DNA from: an uncultured Litoreibacter sp. | GTDB taxonomy: Bacteria; Pseudomonadota; Alphaproteobacteria; Rhodobacterales; Rhodobacteraceae | Direction: 5' to 3' | Length of the DNA stretch: 64,000 bases | NCBI GenBank assembly: GCA_947494645.1 | Contig: CANLVO010000001.1 | Span: 1,612,001-1,676,000, forward strand | In this document: positions 18,345 to 26,077 of the stretch, one piece after another | How the letters are laid out: every line of letters begins with the position of its first letter | Position numbering within the stretch: the stretch's first letter is position 1 | Translations under genes and position numbers: made by a program | Notes under the pieces: model-generated | The model's input: only the letters and a program-made list of their open reading frames with translations | Database searches by the model: none | What the model was told of the DNA's origin: nothing

Positions 18345-18724
18345 TTCGGCACCAATTGTTCGCCTTCCACCACTCGGAAAGGCGTAGGCGGGGTCTTCTT
18401 CGAGACCCAATAATAGGTCCCAGCAAACTCCATGACGAACCAACCTTCCCAATCAGCGTCACGTGGCCAAATGGACTGGTACTCGTCTCGGTCTTCGTCC
18501 AGTCGCCACTCTCCCAGTGTGGAGCGCGCATTTTCCTGAGCATAGATCGTCGAGCCGTCGGACGCGAAGTACTGGCGGTAGTTGACCCCCTCCCATTTGC
18601 CGATGGCGGTGTTGCCGGACAATAGCGCTTCGATCTCGTAAGCTTTGAGTTTGACGGATTGCGCCTGTACCGGATGCGCGACGGTCATTGCCAGAATACT
18701 CAGTAGGACAGCACGGCGGTTCAT
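18341..18724 (-). CDS. Exported protein of unknown function, second gene of the tdm operon
   Basis: 127-aa protein with a clear signal peptide (MNRRAVLLSILAMTVAHPVQAQ, cleavage after AQA). The mature part begins with an acidic helix (LKAYEIEALLSGNTAIGKWEG) followed by a Trp- and Tyr-rich region that resembles small lipocalin-like or DUF-type periplasmic domains; I cannot name the family. Its ATG overlaps the tdm stop (ATGA) and its stop overlaps the next gene, so the three genes are coupled. Confidence 0.75.
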   Translation of the reverse strand: MNRRAVLLSILAMTVAHPVQAQSVKLKAYEIEALLSGNTAIGKWEGVNYRQYFASDGSTIYAQENARSTLGEWRLDEDRDEYQSIWPRDADWEGWFVMEFAGTYYWVSKKTPPTPFRVVEGEQLVPK

Positions 18725-21093
18725 GATCTGGGACGTTCCTTTTTGGGGTCAAAGGCGGCGAGGTCTTCGCGAATGGTTGCCGGAAGGCGCTTTTGATGTC
18801 CGTCCAGCTTGCCAATCTCGATCTGCGTGCCGGGCTCCGCATGTGCCACGTCAATCCGCGCCATTGCTATGTTTTTGCCCAGAAGTGGCGAGCGCATTGA
18901 GGAAGTGACCTCCCCTATCTGCGCACGACCGATATGGATGCAATCGCCGTGATCCACCTGCACCTGACTGTCGACATCAAGCCCCACGAGCTTGCGCTGC
19001 GGATGCTCTTTGCGGCGGATCAGTGCGTCGCGGCCGATGAAGTCGTCCGGCTTGGACTTGAGCGGCACAGTGAAGCCGATGCCCGCCTCGAACGGGTCGG
19101 TCTGGTCGGAGAAGTCGTAGCCTGCGAAGATGAGGCCCGCTTCGATGCGGACAAGATCGAGCGCTTCGAGCCCCATAGGTGTGAGGCCATGATCTTGGCC
19201 CGCCTCCCAAATCGCATCGAAGATTTCGGCGCAGTGTTTGGGGTGGCACATGACTTCGTATCCTAACTCGCCCGTGTAGCCCGTTCTTGAAAGAACGAAG
19301 GGCGTGCCGGATTCGTTGCGCAGTCGTGCGGGGGTGTGGCGGAACCAGGCAAGCTGGTCAAACTCGGGATTGTGCGGCGCGGTCCATGTTATTTTACGCA
19401 GCAGATCACGGCTTTCTGGGCCTTGCACGGCAACGTTGTGCAACTGGTCGGTGGAGGAGCGGACGAGGACTTTCAGGCCTAGCTTTTCGGCCTGCTCGCG
19501 GATCCACTCGCCGCCATAGTCATTGCCACCGATCCAGCGGAAATTGTCCTTGTCGAGCCGGAACACGGTGCCGTCATCGATCATGCCGCCATGCTCGTAG
19601 CACATCGCGGTGTAGACGACGCCGCCCACGGGCAGCGTTTTCATGTTTCGGGTGAAGACATATTGGCAAAGCGCTTCGGCGTCGGGGCCTGTGATCTCGA
19701 ACTTCCGTAGCGGGCTAAGGTCCATGATGACCGCCTTCTGGCGGCAGGCATGGTATTCCTCAATCGGTCCGGCCTCGGCGAAACAGTTGGCCAGCCAGTA
19801 GCCGTTATATTCGATGAAATTGCGGGTGTGCTTGGCAAAGCTGTCGTGGAAGCCGGTTTGCTTGGTCATCTTGGGTTCCGCATCTGGTGTGGGCCGGTAC
19901 GCGACCGAGCGTTGGAAAGTTTCTTTGCCCGAATAGGTGCGGACGTGAATGTCGGTGGGATTCCAGCCATTGGCCGCCGTAGTGTCATCGGGACAGGCGG
20001 AGGAAACGCAGACGATGTCGGTGAGCGCACGCAAGAGCACGTAGTCGCCGGGGCGTGACCACGGCTCGTCGGCATACATGACGCCGTGCTCGTCGAGGAA
20101 GGTGTTGAAGAAGAAGTTGATCGCCATCCAGCCGGGGCGGGCTGTGACGTTGAATTTCGACAGGGCGGTGTTGAAGTTTTCCGAACAGTTAGCGTGGCCG
20201 GGGTAGCCGATATCGTCGTAATACTTGGCCGAGCACGCCAGCGCGAAGGCGTCGTGGCGGCCGCACGTGTCTTGTACGACTTCGACCAGCGGCAGCATTT
20301 CCTGATCGTAATATTTCGCGTGCAGGCCGGGCATCGGGTAGGCGTGGCCCATCAGCGTGCGGGTGGTGGTGACGTCGAGCGCGTGTTCGATCCCCTTGTC
20401 CAGCTTACGGGCGGAGAAGCATTCGAAATCCGTACATTGGCGACCGTCGACGTCGATGATCTGGATGTAGTCGCCAGCTTTGACGAAAAAGGCTTCGGCG
20501 GTTTGGGTGTGCACGCGAATGTCATCCTGAATGTCCGCCAAAGGGTCGGGCAACTCGAATTTCACGCGGCTCTTGATTGTGGCGCGTTTGACCATAACCA
20601 CCAGCGGGGTCGTGGTGTTCTGCTTCTCGATATCCATCGCGTCGCCCGGGGCTGCGATGATGACGACGCCATCGCGCGTGGCGCGCAGCGTTTCCTCTGC
20701 TTTGGCAACGGTATTCGCGTCAAAAATGCGCAACGCATCTGCATCGGCAAGGTCGATTTTGCGGGCGTCGAGCCCCATACGGAAGCCGCGGAGCGACTGA
20801 TCGGAACTGGTGAGCAATGCTTGCAAACCCGTGGGTTTTGCATTGGGCTTCGCCCCGAGAATGCCAAGATCAACCCGCCCCTTGGCATCGGCAGAGACCA
20901 CTTCAGCCACCTGCCCGCCCTCGTCATTGATAACGGTCACCTGATCGCCAGCCCCAACAGGGATCAACACTGCGCCGGAGCCTTCGACGACGTAGCGCTC
21001 CGTACCCGGCGGCATGGAAAAGACCTTCGGCTGAATAATCTCGCTGGGGCGCGGCGGACCGGGCTGGACCTTGGGGTAAAGATCGTCAAGCAT
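18721..21093 (-). CDS. tdm: Trimethylamine N-oxide demethylase
   Basis: 790-aa two-domain enzyme that cleaves TMAO to dimethylamine and formaldehyde. The N-terminal half (to about residue 390) is a DUF1989-type metal domain with conserved cysteines (QCTDFECFSARKLD, DTCGRHDAFALAC, SSACPDDTTAANGWNP), which hold the zinc site in characterised Tdm proteins. The C-terminal half (about 400-785) is a GcvT-type folate domain (YHACRQKAVIMDLSPLRKFEI, LSRTGYTGELGYEV) thought to trap the formaldehyde on tetrahydrofolate. Two inverted repeats lie upstream. It is convergent with tmm. Confidence 0.94.
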   Translation of the reverse strand: MLDDLYPKVQPGPPRPSEIIQPKVFSMPPGTERYVVEGSGAVLIPVGAGDQVTVINDEGGQVAEVVSADAKGRVDLGILGAKPNAKPTGLQALLTSSDQSLRGFRMGLDARKIDLADADALRIFDANTVAKAEETLRATRDGVVIIAAPGDAMDIEKQNTTTPLVVMVKRATIKSRVKFELPDPLADIQDDIRVHTQTAEAFFVKAGDYIQIIDVDGRQCTDFECFSARKLDKGIEHALDVTTTRTLMGHAYPMPGLHAKYYDQEMLPLVEVVQDTCGRHDAFALACSAKYYDDIGYPGHANCSENFNTALSKFNVTARPGWMAINFFFNTFLDEHGVMYADEPWSRPGDYVLLRALTDIVCVSSACPDDTTAANGWNPTDIHVRTYSGKETFQRSVAYRPTPDAEPKMTKQTGFHDSFAKHTRNFIEYNGYWLANCFAEAGPIEEYHACRQKAVIMDLSPLRKFEITGPDAEALCQYVFTRNMKTLPVGGVVYTAMCYEHGGMIDDGTVFRLDKDNFRWIGGNDYGGEWIREQAEKLGLKVLVRSSTDQLHNVAVQGPESRDLLRKITWTAPHNPEFDQLAWFRHTPARLRNESGTPFVLSRTGYTGELGYEVMCHPKHCAEIFDAIWEAGQDHGLTPMGLEALDLVRIEAGLIFAGYDFSDQTDPFEAGIGFTVPLKSKPDDFIGRDALIRRKEHPQRKLVGLDVDSQVQVDHGDCIHIGRAQIGEVTSSMRSPLLGKNIAMARIDVAHAEPGTQIEIGKLDGHQKRLPATIREDLAAFDPKKERPRS

Positions 21094-21110
21094 GTGCTAT
21101 CCCCTCCCAT

Positions 21111-21127
21111 GCTCATGTTGCATGAGC
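21111..21127. promoter_or_regulatory. Perfect inverted repeat just upstream of tdm
   Basis: GCTCATG and CATGAGC face each other around TTG, 18-34 bases before the tdm ATG. The symmetry and position fit a repressor operator or a leader hairpin. It does not resemble the TTTTCCT(G/A)TCA motif of the other operons. Confidence 0.4.
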
Positions 21128-21154
21128 GGAATAAAACTTTAACAATAAGAATAA

Positions 21155-21173
21155 CGAGACGTTTTGAGTCTCG
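21155..21173. promoter_or_regulatory. Second inverted repeat upstream of tdm
   Basis: CGAGAC and GTCTCG are separated by seven bases, about 62-80 bases before the tdm start. The spacing (centres 13 bases apart) is plausible for a dimeric regulator. Function is inferred only from position. Confidence 0.35.
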
Positions 21174-21229
21174 CAAGCTTACAGGTAGCCTAGCATGACT
21201 TTTCCAGCACCCTCGGCTCGGACCGCGCA

Positions 21230-22075
21230 ATGGGTGCGCTGACCCTCGGGCTGATCGCCGCCTTTGCCTGGGGCCTGCATGACATTCTGGTGCGCCGGGT
21301 GAGCCAGAACACACCATTGATGGCCTCGCTTCTATCGGTTTTGATTGCGGGCACAGTCTTTCAGGCAATCATCATGGGCGCGACAGGCGCGTTCACCGCC
21401 GTCTCGGGTGCTGCGGCAGGGTATGCGGCCTTGTCAGGGTTGTTCTTCCTTGTTGCAAGCCTCGGCCTCTATGGCGCATTTCAGCGCGGGCCGGTGCGGC
21501 TGGTCTCACCGATCATTGCCAGCTACCCCATCCTCTCTGTTGGATGGGCGGCGTTCAGCGGGGTCTCCGTCTCGGTGCTGGAGTGGCTCGCGGTGCTGGC
21601 GATCATCACGGGCGTATCGATTGTGGCGGCCCTGTCCGATGACAGCGACGGGGAGGTGCCACCGAAAGGCCGAACTATTCTCTACGCTGTGGTCGCAGCC
21701 ATTGGTTTCGCGGGAACATTCGCAATGGGGCAGCTGGCGGCAGGGATGTCGCACGACTTGCCGGTTGTGATGATCACGCGGGTGGTGGCGATCATCTTGT
21801 TGTTGGGTGTCATAGCCGCAAGGTCCCTGCCCTATTGGCCCGGCAAAATGGCCCTGCCCGTGCTGGCACTTATGGGGGTTATGGACGGCATTGCGTTGAT
21901 CTGTGTGCTGTCCGCCGGAGGCCTGCCGGACGCGCAATATGCATCTGTGGCCTCATCCGTATTTGGGCTGCTGACCATCGTGATGGCCTGGGCTTTCCTG
22001 AAGGAGCGCATGACCCTGCCGCAATGGGGCGGTTGCCTGCTGACCTTTGCGGCAATCGGGTATCTGGCGACCTAG
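21230..22075 (+). CDS. EamA/DMT-family transporter
   Basis: 281-aa membrane protein with about ten hydrophobic segments arranged as two EamA repeats (residues about 2-135 and 148-280). The N-terminus GALTLGLIAAFAWGLHDILVRR and the FGLLTIVMAWAFLKERMTL segment before the last helix are typical of drug/metabolite transporters. It is divergent from tdm and convergent with folD. Substrate unknown; export of an amine or pathway by-product is only a possibility from context. Confidence 0.82.
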   Translation: MGALTLGLIAAFAWGLHDILVRRVSQNTPLMASLLSVLIAGTVFQAIIMGATGAFTAVSGAAAGYAALSGLFFLVASLGLYGAFQRGPVRLVSPIIASYPILSVGWAAFSGVSVSVLEWLAVLAIITGVSIVAALSDDSDGEVPPKGRTILYAVVAAIGFAGTFAMGQLAAGMSHDLPVVMITRVVAIILLLGVIAARSLPYWPGKMALPVLALMGVMDGIALICVLSAGGLPDAQYASVASSVFGLLTIVMAWAFLKERMTLPQWGGCLLTFAAIGYLAT

Positions 22076-22220
22076 CTCTCGCCCTTGATCTGCAGAGGCT
22101 CGCAAAAAGATCGTCTCGCGTCGCCGCGTCCCAGATGGAGATCTGGGCGCCTTTCGGTTTTCTGCAAGGTTTCGATATCTGCCCTTTGGGTGGTCACATA
22201 GTCTGTGGCCGCATTCGCAT

Positions 22221-23108
22221 TTAGGCGCCGACCCACCCTGCTGCGACCTGCCGCTTATAGGCGACGGTTGCATTGCGCATGAGCAGCGCAACCGTCACCG
22301 GGCCGACCCCGCCAGGCACTGGGGTGATCCAGCCCGCAACCTCTTTGACCGCATCAGTATCAACGTCGCCGACGATTTTCGTGGCGCCTTCATCATCGGT
22401 GATCTGGTTGATACCGATATCGATCACCGCAGCCCCTGGCTTAACCATATCCGGGCCGATGAAGTTGGCCTTGCCCACGGCTACCACCACCACATCGGCG
22501 CGCCGCGAATGCATCGCAACAGACCGGGTCATGTGATGGCACACGGTGACCGTGGCGCCTTCCGCCATCAGCATCATCGCCGCTGGTTTGCCGACAATTT
22601 CGGAATGGCCGATCATGACGACCTCGAGCCCTTCAAGATCGAGCCCGGTTTCTTTGATTAGTTCTACGCTAGCGGCGGCAGTACAAGGTGCCAGCGCCAC
22701 ATCTGAATAGACGATATTGCCGATGGACGCCGGGTTCATGCCCTCGACATCCTTCAGAGGATGAATGGCAGATTGCAGGGAGCGGACATTGATATGTTCG
22801 GGCACCGGGCGCTGCAAGATGATGCCCAGCACCGCTGGGTCGTCATTCATTGCCTGTATCTTGTCCTTGGCCGCCTCTTGGCTGATCTCTGCCGGCCAAG
22901 TCTGTAACTCAAACCCAAGCCCAGCCCGTTCTGCCCCGCGGGCTTGATTGCGCATATATACTGCAACTTCGGGGACATCCCCGATACAGATCGACACCAG
23001 AGACGGCATCGCTTCGATCTCGGAGGTATAGGCGCGGCACTCGTCAAATATACGTTGAGCCACGGCTTTGCCGTCAATCAGGCGGTGATCCTGCTTAAGG
23101 TCCTTCAA
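22221..23108 (-). CDS. folD: FolD-type methylenetetrahydrofolate dehydrogenase lacking the cyclohydrolase lysine
   Basis: 295-aa member of the FolD family, which interconverts methylene-, methenyl- and formyl-tetrahydrofolate. The NADP-binding domain has VVMIGHSEIVGKPAAMML and the C-terminal PVPGGVGPVTVALL signature; PLKDVEGMNPASIG is the usual substrate-site loop. At the position of the catalytic lysine of the YxxxK motif (Tyr51-Met-Arg-Asn-55) this protein has Gln55, coded CAA. In characterised FolD enzymes this lysine is needed for the cyclohydrolase step, so this copy may be a dehydrogenase only. It is likely a pathway-dedicated copy that oxidises C1 units from amine demethylation. Confidence 0.88.
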   Translation of the reverse strand: MKDLKQDHRLIDGKAVAQRIFDECRAYTSEIEAMPSLVSICIGDVPEVAVYMRNQARGAERAGLGFELQTWPAEISQEAAKDKIQAMNDDPAVLGIILQRPVPEHINVRSLQSAIHPLKDVEGMNPASIGNIVYSDVALAPCTAAASVELIKETGLDLEGLEVVMIGHSEIVGKPAAMMLMAEGATVTVCHHMTRSVAMHSRRADVVVVAVGKANFIGPDMVKPGAAVIDIGINQITDDEGATKIVGDVDTDAVKEVAGWITPVPGGVGPVTVALLMRNATVAYKRQVAAGWVGA

Positions 23109-23165
23109 TCCTATTCCCTCCTATGTGGGCAACCAACTGCGTCCGCCAAAATTCATTCCCAGTGG

Positions 23166-23189
23166 TAAATTATTTTTCCTGTCAGTCAA
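23166..23189 (-). promoter_or_regulatory. Putative methylamine-regulon operator upstream of folD
   Basis: The plus strand reads TAAATTATTTTTCCTGTCAG followed by TCAA, 58-81 bases before the folD start. It is the best match to the dmmD upstream site (one base inserted in the T-run, then two substitutions). The two promoters otherwise share no sequence. Confidence 0.5.
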
Positions 23190-23237
23190 TGCACATCGTG
23201 TGGGGAGATATCTACTGAATTTGCCTTGAAAGGTCAG

Positions 23238-23252
23238 ATGGCGGAGGAGGTG
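23238..23252 (+). repeat. Left attachment site of the island (attL-type repeat)
   Basis: ATGGCGGAGGAGGTG is identical to 45279-45293, the reverse complement of the tRNA-Ser 3' acceptor end including CCA. No other tRNA sequence accompanies it here, so it is a solitary copy of the crossover core left by integration. Confidence 0.85.
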
Positions 23253-23382
23253 TCTGTATAACTCTTGTGCTATGCTGTTCACCGGCATACGCCTGCATTC
23301 TTTTTTTAACATAAAAACTGGGTACTTAATTTCATCCACATCCATTGCTGTTCATCCGAGTTCTTGTTAAGTCGAAGAAAAG

Positions 23383-23404
23383 TGTGGGAACAAATGTGGG
23401 AACA
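23383..23404 (+). promoter_or_regulatory. Integrase arm-type repeat pair, left end
   Basis: Two direct copies of a TGTGGGAAC-type word separated by four bases (at 23383-23391 and 23395-23403), immediately before the integrase start. A pair differing at only two of 22 bases lies at 45205-45226, near the other end and in the same orientation. Position near both ends suggests arm-type binding sites for the integrase. Confidence 0.6.
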
Positions 23405-23406
23405 TC

Positions 23407-24591
23407 GTGAGCTTGAGTGTGCAAAAAGTGAAGAGTGCGGGCCCCGGACGCCACGGGGACGGGCGTGGGCTTTTCCTCTATGTCAAGCAATCCGGGGCGC
23501 GATCATGGGTGCTACGGTATCAGGTGCAAGGGCGGCGGCGTGATCTGGGTCTTGGCTCCTTTCCAGATGTGACACTTGCAATGGCCCGCGACCGTGCTGG
23601 CGAAGCCCGCAGGATGATCGCAGAAGGCGAGGACCCTATTTCGAAAAAACATCAGACCAGGCCGAAAACCTTTGAGGAAGCAGCACGGGAACTGATCGAA
23701 AGCAAGAGACCAGGTTGGAAGAGCGCCAAACACGCCGCGCAATGGACATCGACGCTTAAAACCTATGCTTTTCCCAAGCTGGGCCGCATACAGGTTGCAA
23801 AGATACAAACCTCTGACGTGATTGCAGCCCTATCGCCAATTTGGTCAGAAAAACCCGAAACAGCGAACCGTGTGCGTCAACGTATAGAATCTGTTATGGA
23901 CTTCGCGAGCGCAATGGGCATCAGGACGGGAGACAATCCCGCGAGATGGCGTGGGCACCTGGAAAACCTATTGCCAAGACCAAACAAGGTCCGTGCAGTA
24001 AGGCACCACCCTGCCCTGCCACACGCAGATATTGACCACTTCATGGAAGCACTGTCACAGCGCAAAGGCGTGGCAACACGCGCTCTGGCCTTTACCATAC
24101 TGACCGCCGCGCGTTCTGGCGAAACGCGGCTTGCGACGTGGGCAGAAATTGACCTTGATACCCGATCTTGGACTGTCCCGGCTCACCGAATGAAAGCGGC
24201 AAAAGAACACCGCGTCCCCCTCACTCTTGCCGCCATTGCTCTACTCGGCAAGCAACGTGGCGGTGACGCACTGCTATTTGAAAGCGAAACAAAACTCGAA
24301 AAACCGATCTCAAATATGTCCATGACCTCTGTCCTTCGACGAATGGGGCAAAACGACGTCACGGTGCATGGCTTTCGGTCGACGTTTCGTGATTGGGCTG
24401 GTGAAACCACCGGTTTCCCGCGCGAGGTGATTGAAGCGGCACTAGCGCATGGAATTAAGGACAAAGCTGAAGCGGCTTATGCGCGGTCTGACCTGTACGA
24501 CAAACGACGAAAACTGATGGAGGCATGGTCAGATAGAGTATTTGCGCGACTGACGAACAAAAATGAGGTTCCCTTCACTCGACCAAACTAA
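23407..24591 (+). CDS. int: P4-type tyrosine integrase of the island
   Basis: 394-aa integrase with an N-terminal DUF4102 arm-binding domain (about residues 10-85, with GRGLFLYVKQSGARSWVLRY and DLGLGSFPDVTLAMARDRA), a core-binding domain (about 90-190) and the catalytic domain. Catalytic residues are visible: the first Arg in ILTAARSGETRLATW, the HxxR box HGFRSTFRDW and the C-terminal Tyr near AEAAYARSDLYDKRRKLMEAW. It starts with GTG 154 bases inside the left boundary. It should catalyse integration at tRNA-Ser. No frameshift is visible, so it may be active. Confidence 0.9.
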   Translation: MSLSVQKVKSAGPGRHGDGRGLFLYVKQSGARSWVLRYQVQGRRRDLGLGSFPDVTLAMARDRAGEARRMIAEGEDPISKKHQTRPKTFEEAARELIESKRPGWKSAKHAAQWTSTLKTYAFPKLGRIQVAKIQTSDVIAALSPIWSEKPETANRVRQRIESVMDFASAMGIRTGDNPARWRGHLENLLPRPNKVRAVRHHPALPHADIDHFMEALSQRKGVATRALAFTILTAARSGETRLATWAEIDLDTRSWTVPAHRMKAAKEHRVPLTLAAIALLGKQRGGDALLFESETKLEKPISNMSMTSVLRRMGQNDVTVHGFRSTFRDWAGETTGFPREVIEAALAHGIKDKAEAAYARSDLYDKRRKLMEAWSDRVFARLTNKNEVPFTRPN

Positions 24592-24856
24592 ATCCGTCTT
24601 TGGTCCGTAGTTTGTTCGAAACCAACTTCGCTTGCATGCATGGCCCGCTTTTCGATTGAGGCCACGCTGTGATCATGAAGCCCCGTCGCTGCAGCAAACA
24701 CTCTAGGGCCAGAATTGGCAGCTGGATCGGCGGCAGAAGGCCGAAAAAGCTACAGGTGGGTCCATTTTCTCTGTCGGAATTGTCGCGCGTACAAGTTGCA
24801 AAGTGCCCACTTCAACACCATATGATGTCAAATTTGATGAATAGGGCACAGCATTT

Positions 24857-26077
24857 ATGGCATCCTACAGTGGCTTTCTCCGCAAATCCCCGAGCGCGCG
24901 CTTGCAGGCATGGTTCGAACAACGGAGGGTGGAGTTCCCAGAAGACTTCAACTGGCAAAGCGCCGGACGCGGAACGGACTTTGTCACGGATACCAATGCG
25001 CTGATTGATGCTCTCCCCGCGCTCAAACAGGATGCTCTGAAAGCCGAGTTGGACCATCTCGCCAGCCTGTCCGACGATAAGGGATTGTTAGCCGCTGAAC
25101 AGATTTGTTCACCGCTAGACATTGATCTGGAAGGCCTGGAAGGCGTGCAGGATGTGATCCTTATGCTTGCCACCCACCATCCCCAAACGCTGGAACGGGT
25201 TGGAGTTCTTGCATCTCTAAGCCAACGATATGGCGGCAAGAGCTGGTCCACCTTCCAATTCGAAGATGATGGCAATTCCTGGGTCTTGGATAACGAAGAG
25301 ACACGAGCAGCTTTTGTCCAAGATGCCGTTGCGATTTTGGAGCTACCGGACCATCGCAAGAGAGAGGCGGATTGGTACAAGTCTTGTCGTGTGCATCCAA
25401 TCACCGGCGAAGAAACGGAGATGATCCACGCAACCATTTATGTCGAGGATCGCGCATCTATCGAGCTGACTTTTGGTTCATCGGCGGGATTGGAGCGGCA
25501 GGTCTTTCAGCGCGTTGTCGAAGTAGGCATCGCCTGTGACCCCAAAGAACGAATTGTCGAAATCTGCGCGAGTGGCGGGAAGAAGGTGCGTGACCAGTAC
25601 GCGACCGCGTTCTCCAAACATTTTGCGCCGGAGGCACCGCCACCAATTGAGGCTCCAAGACGGGAAGTGCTGCTGGAAACCCTACGCATACAGCCTAGCT
25701 TCCTGATTGAGCCATCCGACGGGATCGACCGTGTAGAGGTATCGTCACTTGATCTGTTCGCATCAGGTGGTGGTATTGCCCGGTTCGAACGGCGCGGAGA
25801 TGACGAAACAGTTCATCAGTTTCTCGCGCGACAGTTTGGTAACTCATCGCCTCTTATGCGTCGGGGCTGGACTATCGTTGCTACAACCCTGCGCATTTAC
25901 ATGACTGCGCAAGAAGGGAAACGAGCGCGCACCCTGACTGTCACCCTGCGGGCTCCGAATACAACGACGATCCCAAACAAGACCGATATGGACCGGCAAT
26001 TCGTCTTGCGCTTGCTGGAACGCTGGAAACTAGTCGCTCCGTCGCCGGAAGATGTCGATGTGATCGAGGCAGCATAG
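24857..26077 (+). CDS. Unknown 406-aa protein, first gene of an abutting pair
   Basis: I do not recognise the family. The protein is soluble, acidic and without signal peptide or membrane segment. The N-terminus (MASYSGFLRKSPSARLQAWF) is basic; a central region holds several Trp (WSTFQFEDDGNSWVLD, READWYKSC); the C-terminal third carries regular beta-rich stretches (FLIEPSDGIDRVEVSSLDLF, LRIYMTAQEGKRARTLTVTLR). The stop is directly followed by the ATG of the next gene without any gap, so the two are almost certainly coexpressed. The position right after the island integrase is where cargo such as defence modules is often found, but no known defence domain is visible. Confidence 0.75.
   Translation: MASYSGFLRKSPSARLQAWFEQRRVEFPEDFNWQSAGRGTDFVTDTNALIDALPALKQDALKAELDHLASLSDDKGLLAAEQICSPLDIDLEGLEGVQDVILMLATHHPQTLERVGVLASLSQRYGGKSWSTFQFEDDGNSWVLDNEETRAAFVQDAVAILELPDHRKREADWYKSCRVHPITGEETEMIHATIYVEDRASIELTFGSSAGLERQVFQRVVEVGIACDPKERIVEICASGGKKVRDQYATAFSKHFAPEAPPPIEAPRREVLLETLRIQPSFLIEPSDGIDRVEVSSLDLFASGGGIARFERRGDDETVHQFLARQFGNSSPLMRRGWTIVATTLRIYMTAQEGKRARTLTVTLRAPNTTTIPNKTDMDRQFVLRLLERWKLVAPSPEDVDVIEAA

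Noticed and set aside
23238-23252. A second tRNA-Ser gene at the left end of the island
   Set aside because: Only the 15-bp 3' end is present; no anticodon or D-arm follows, so it is an attachment repeat.
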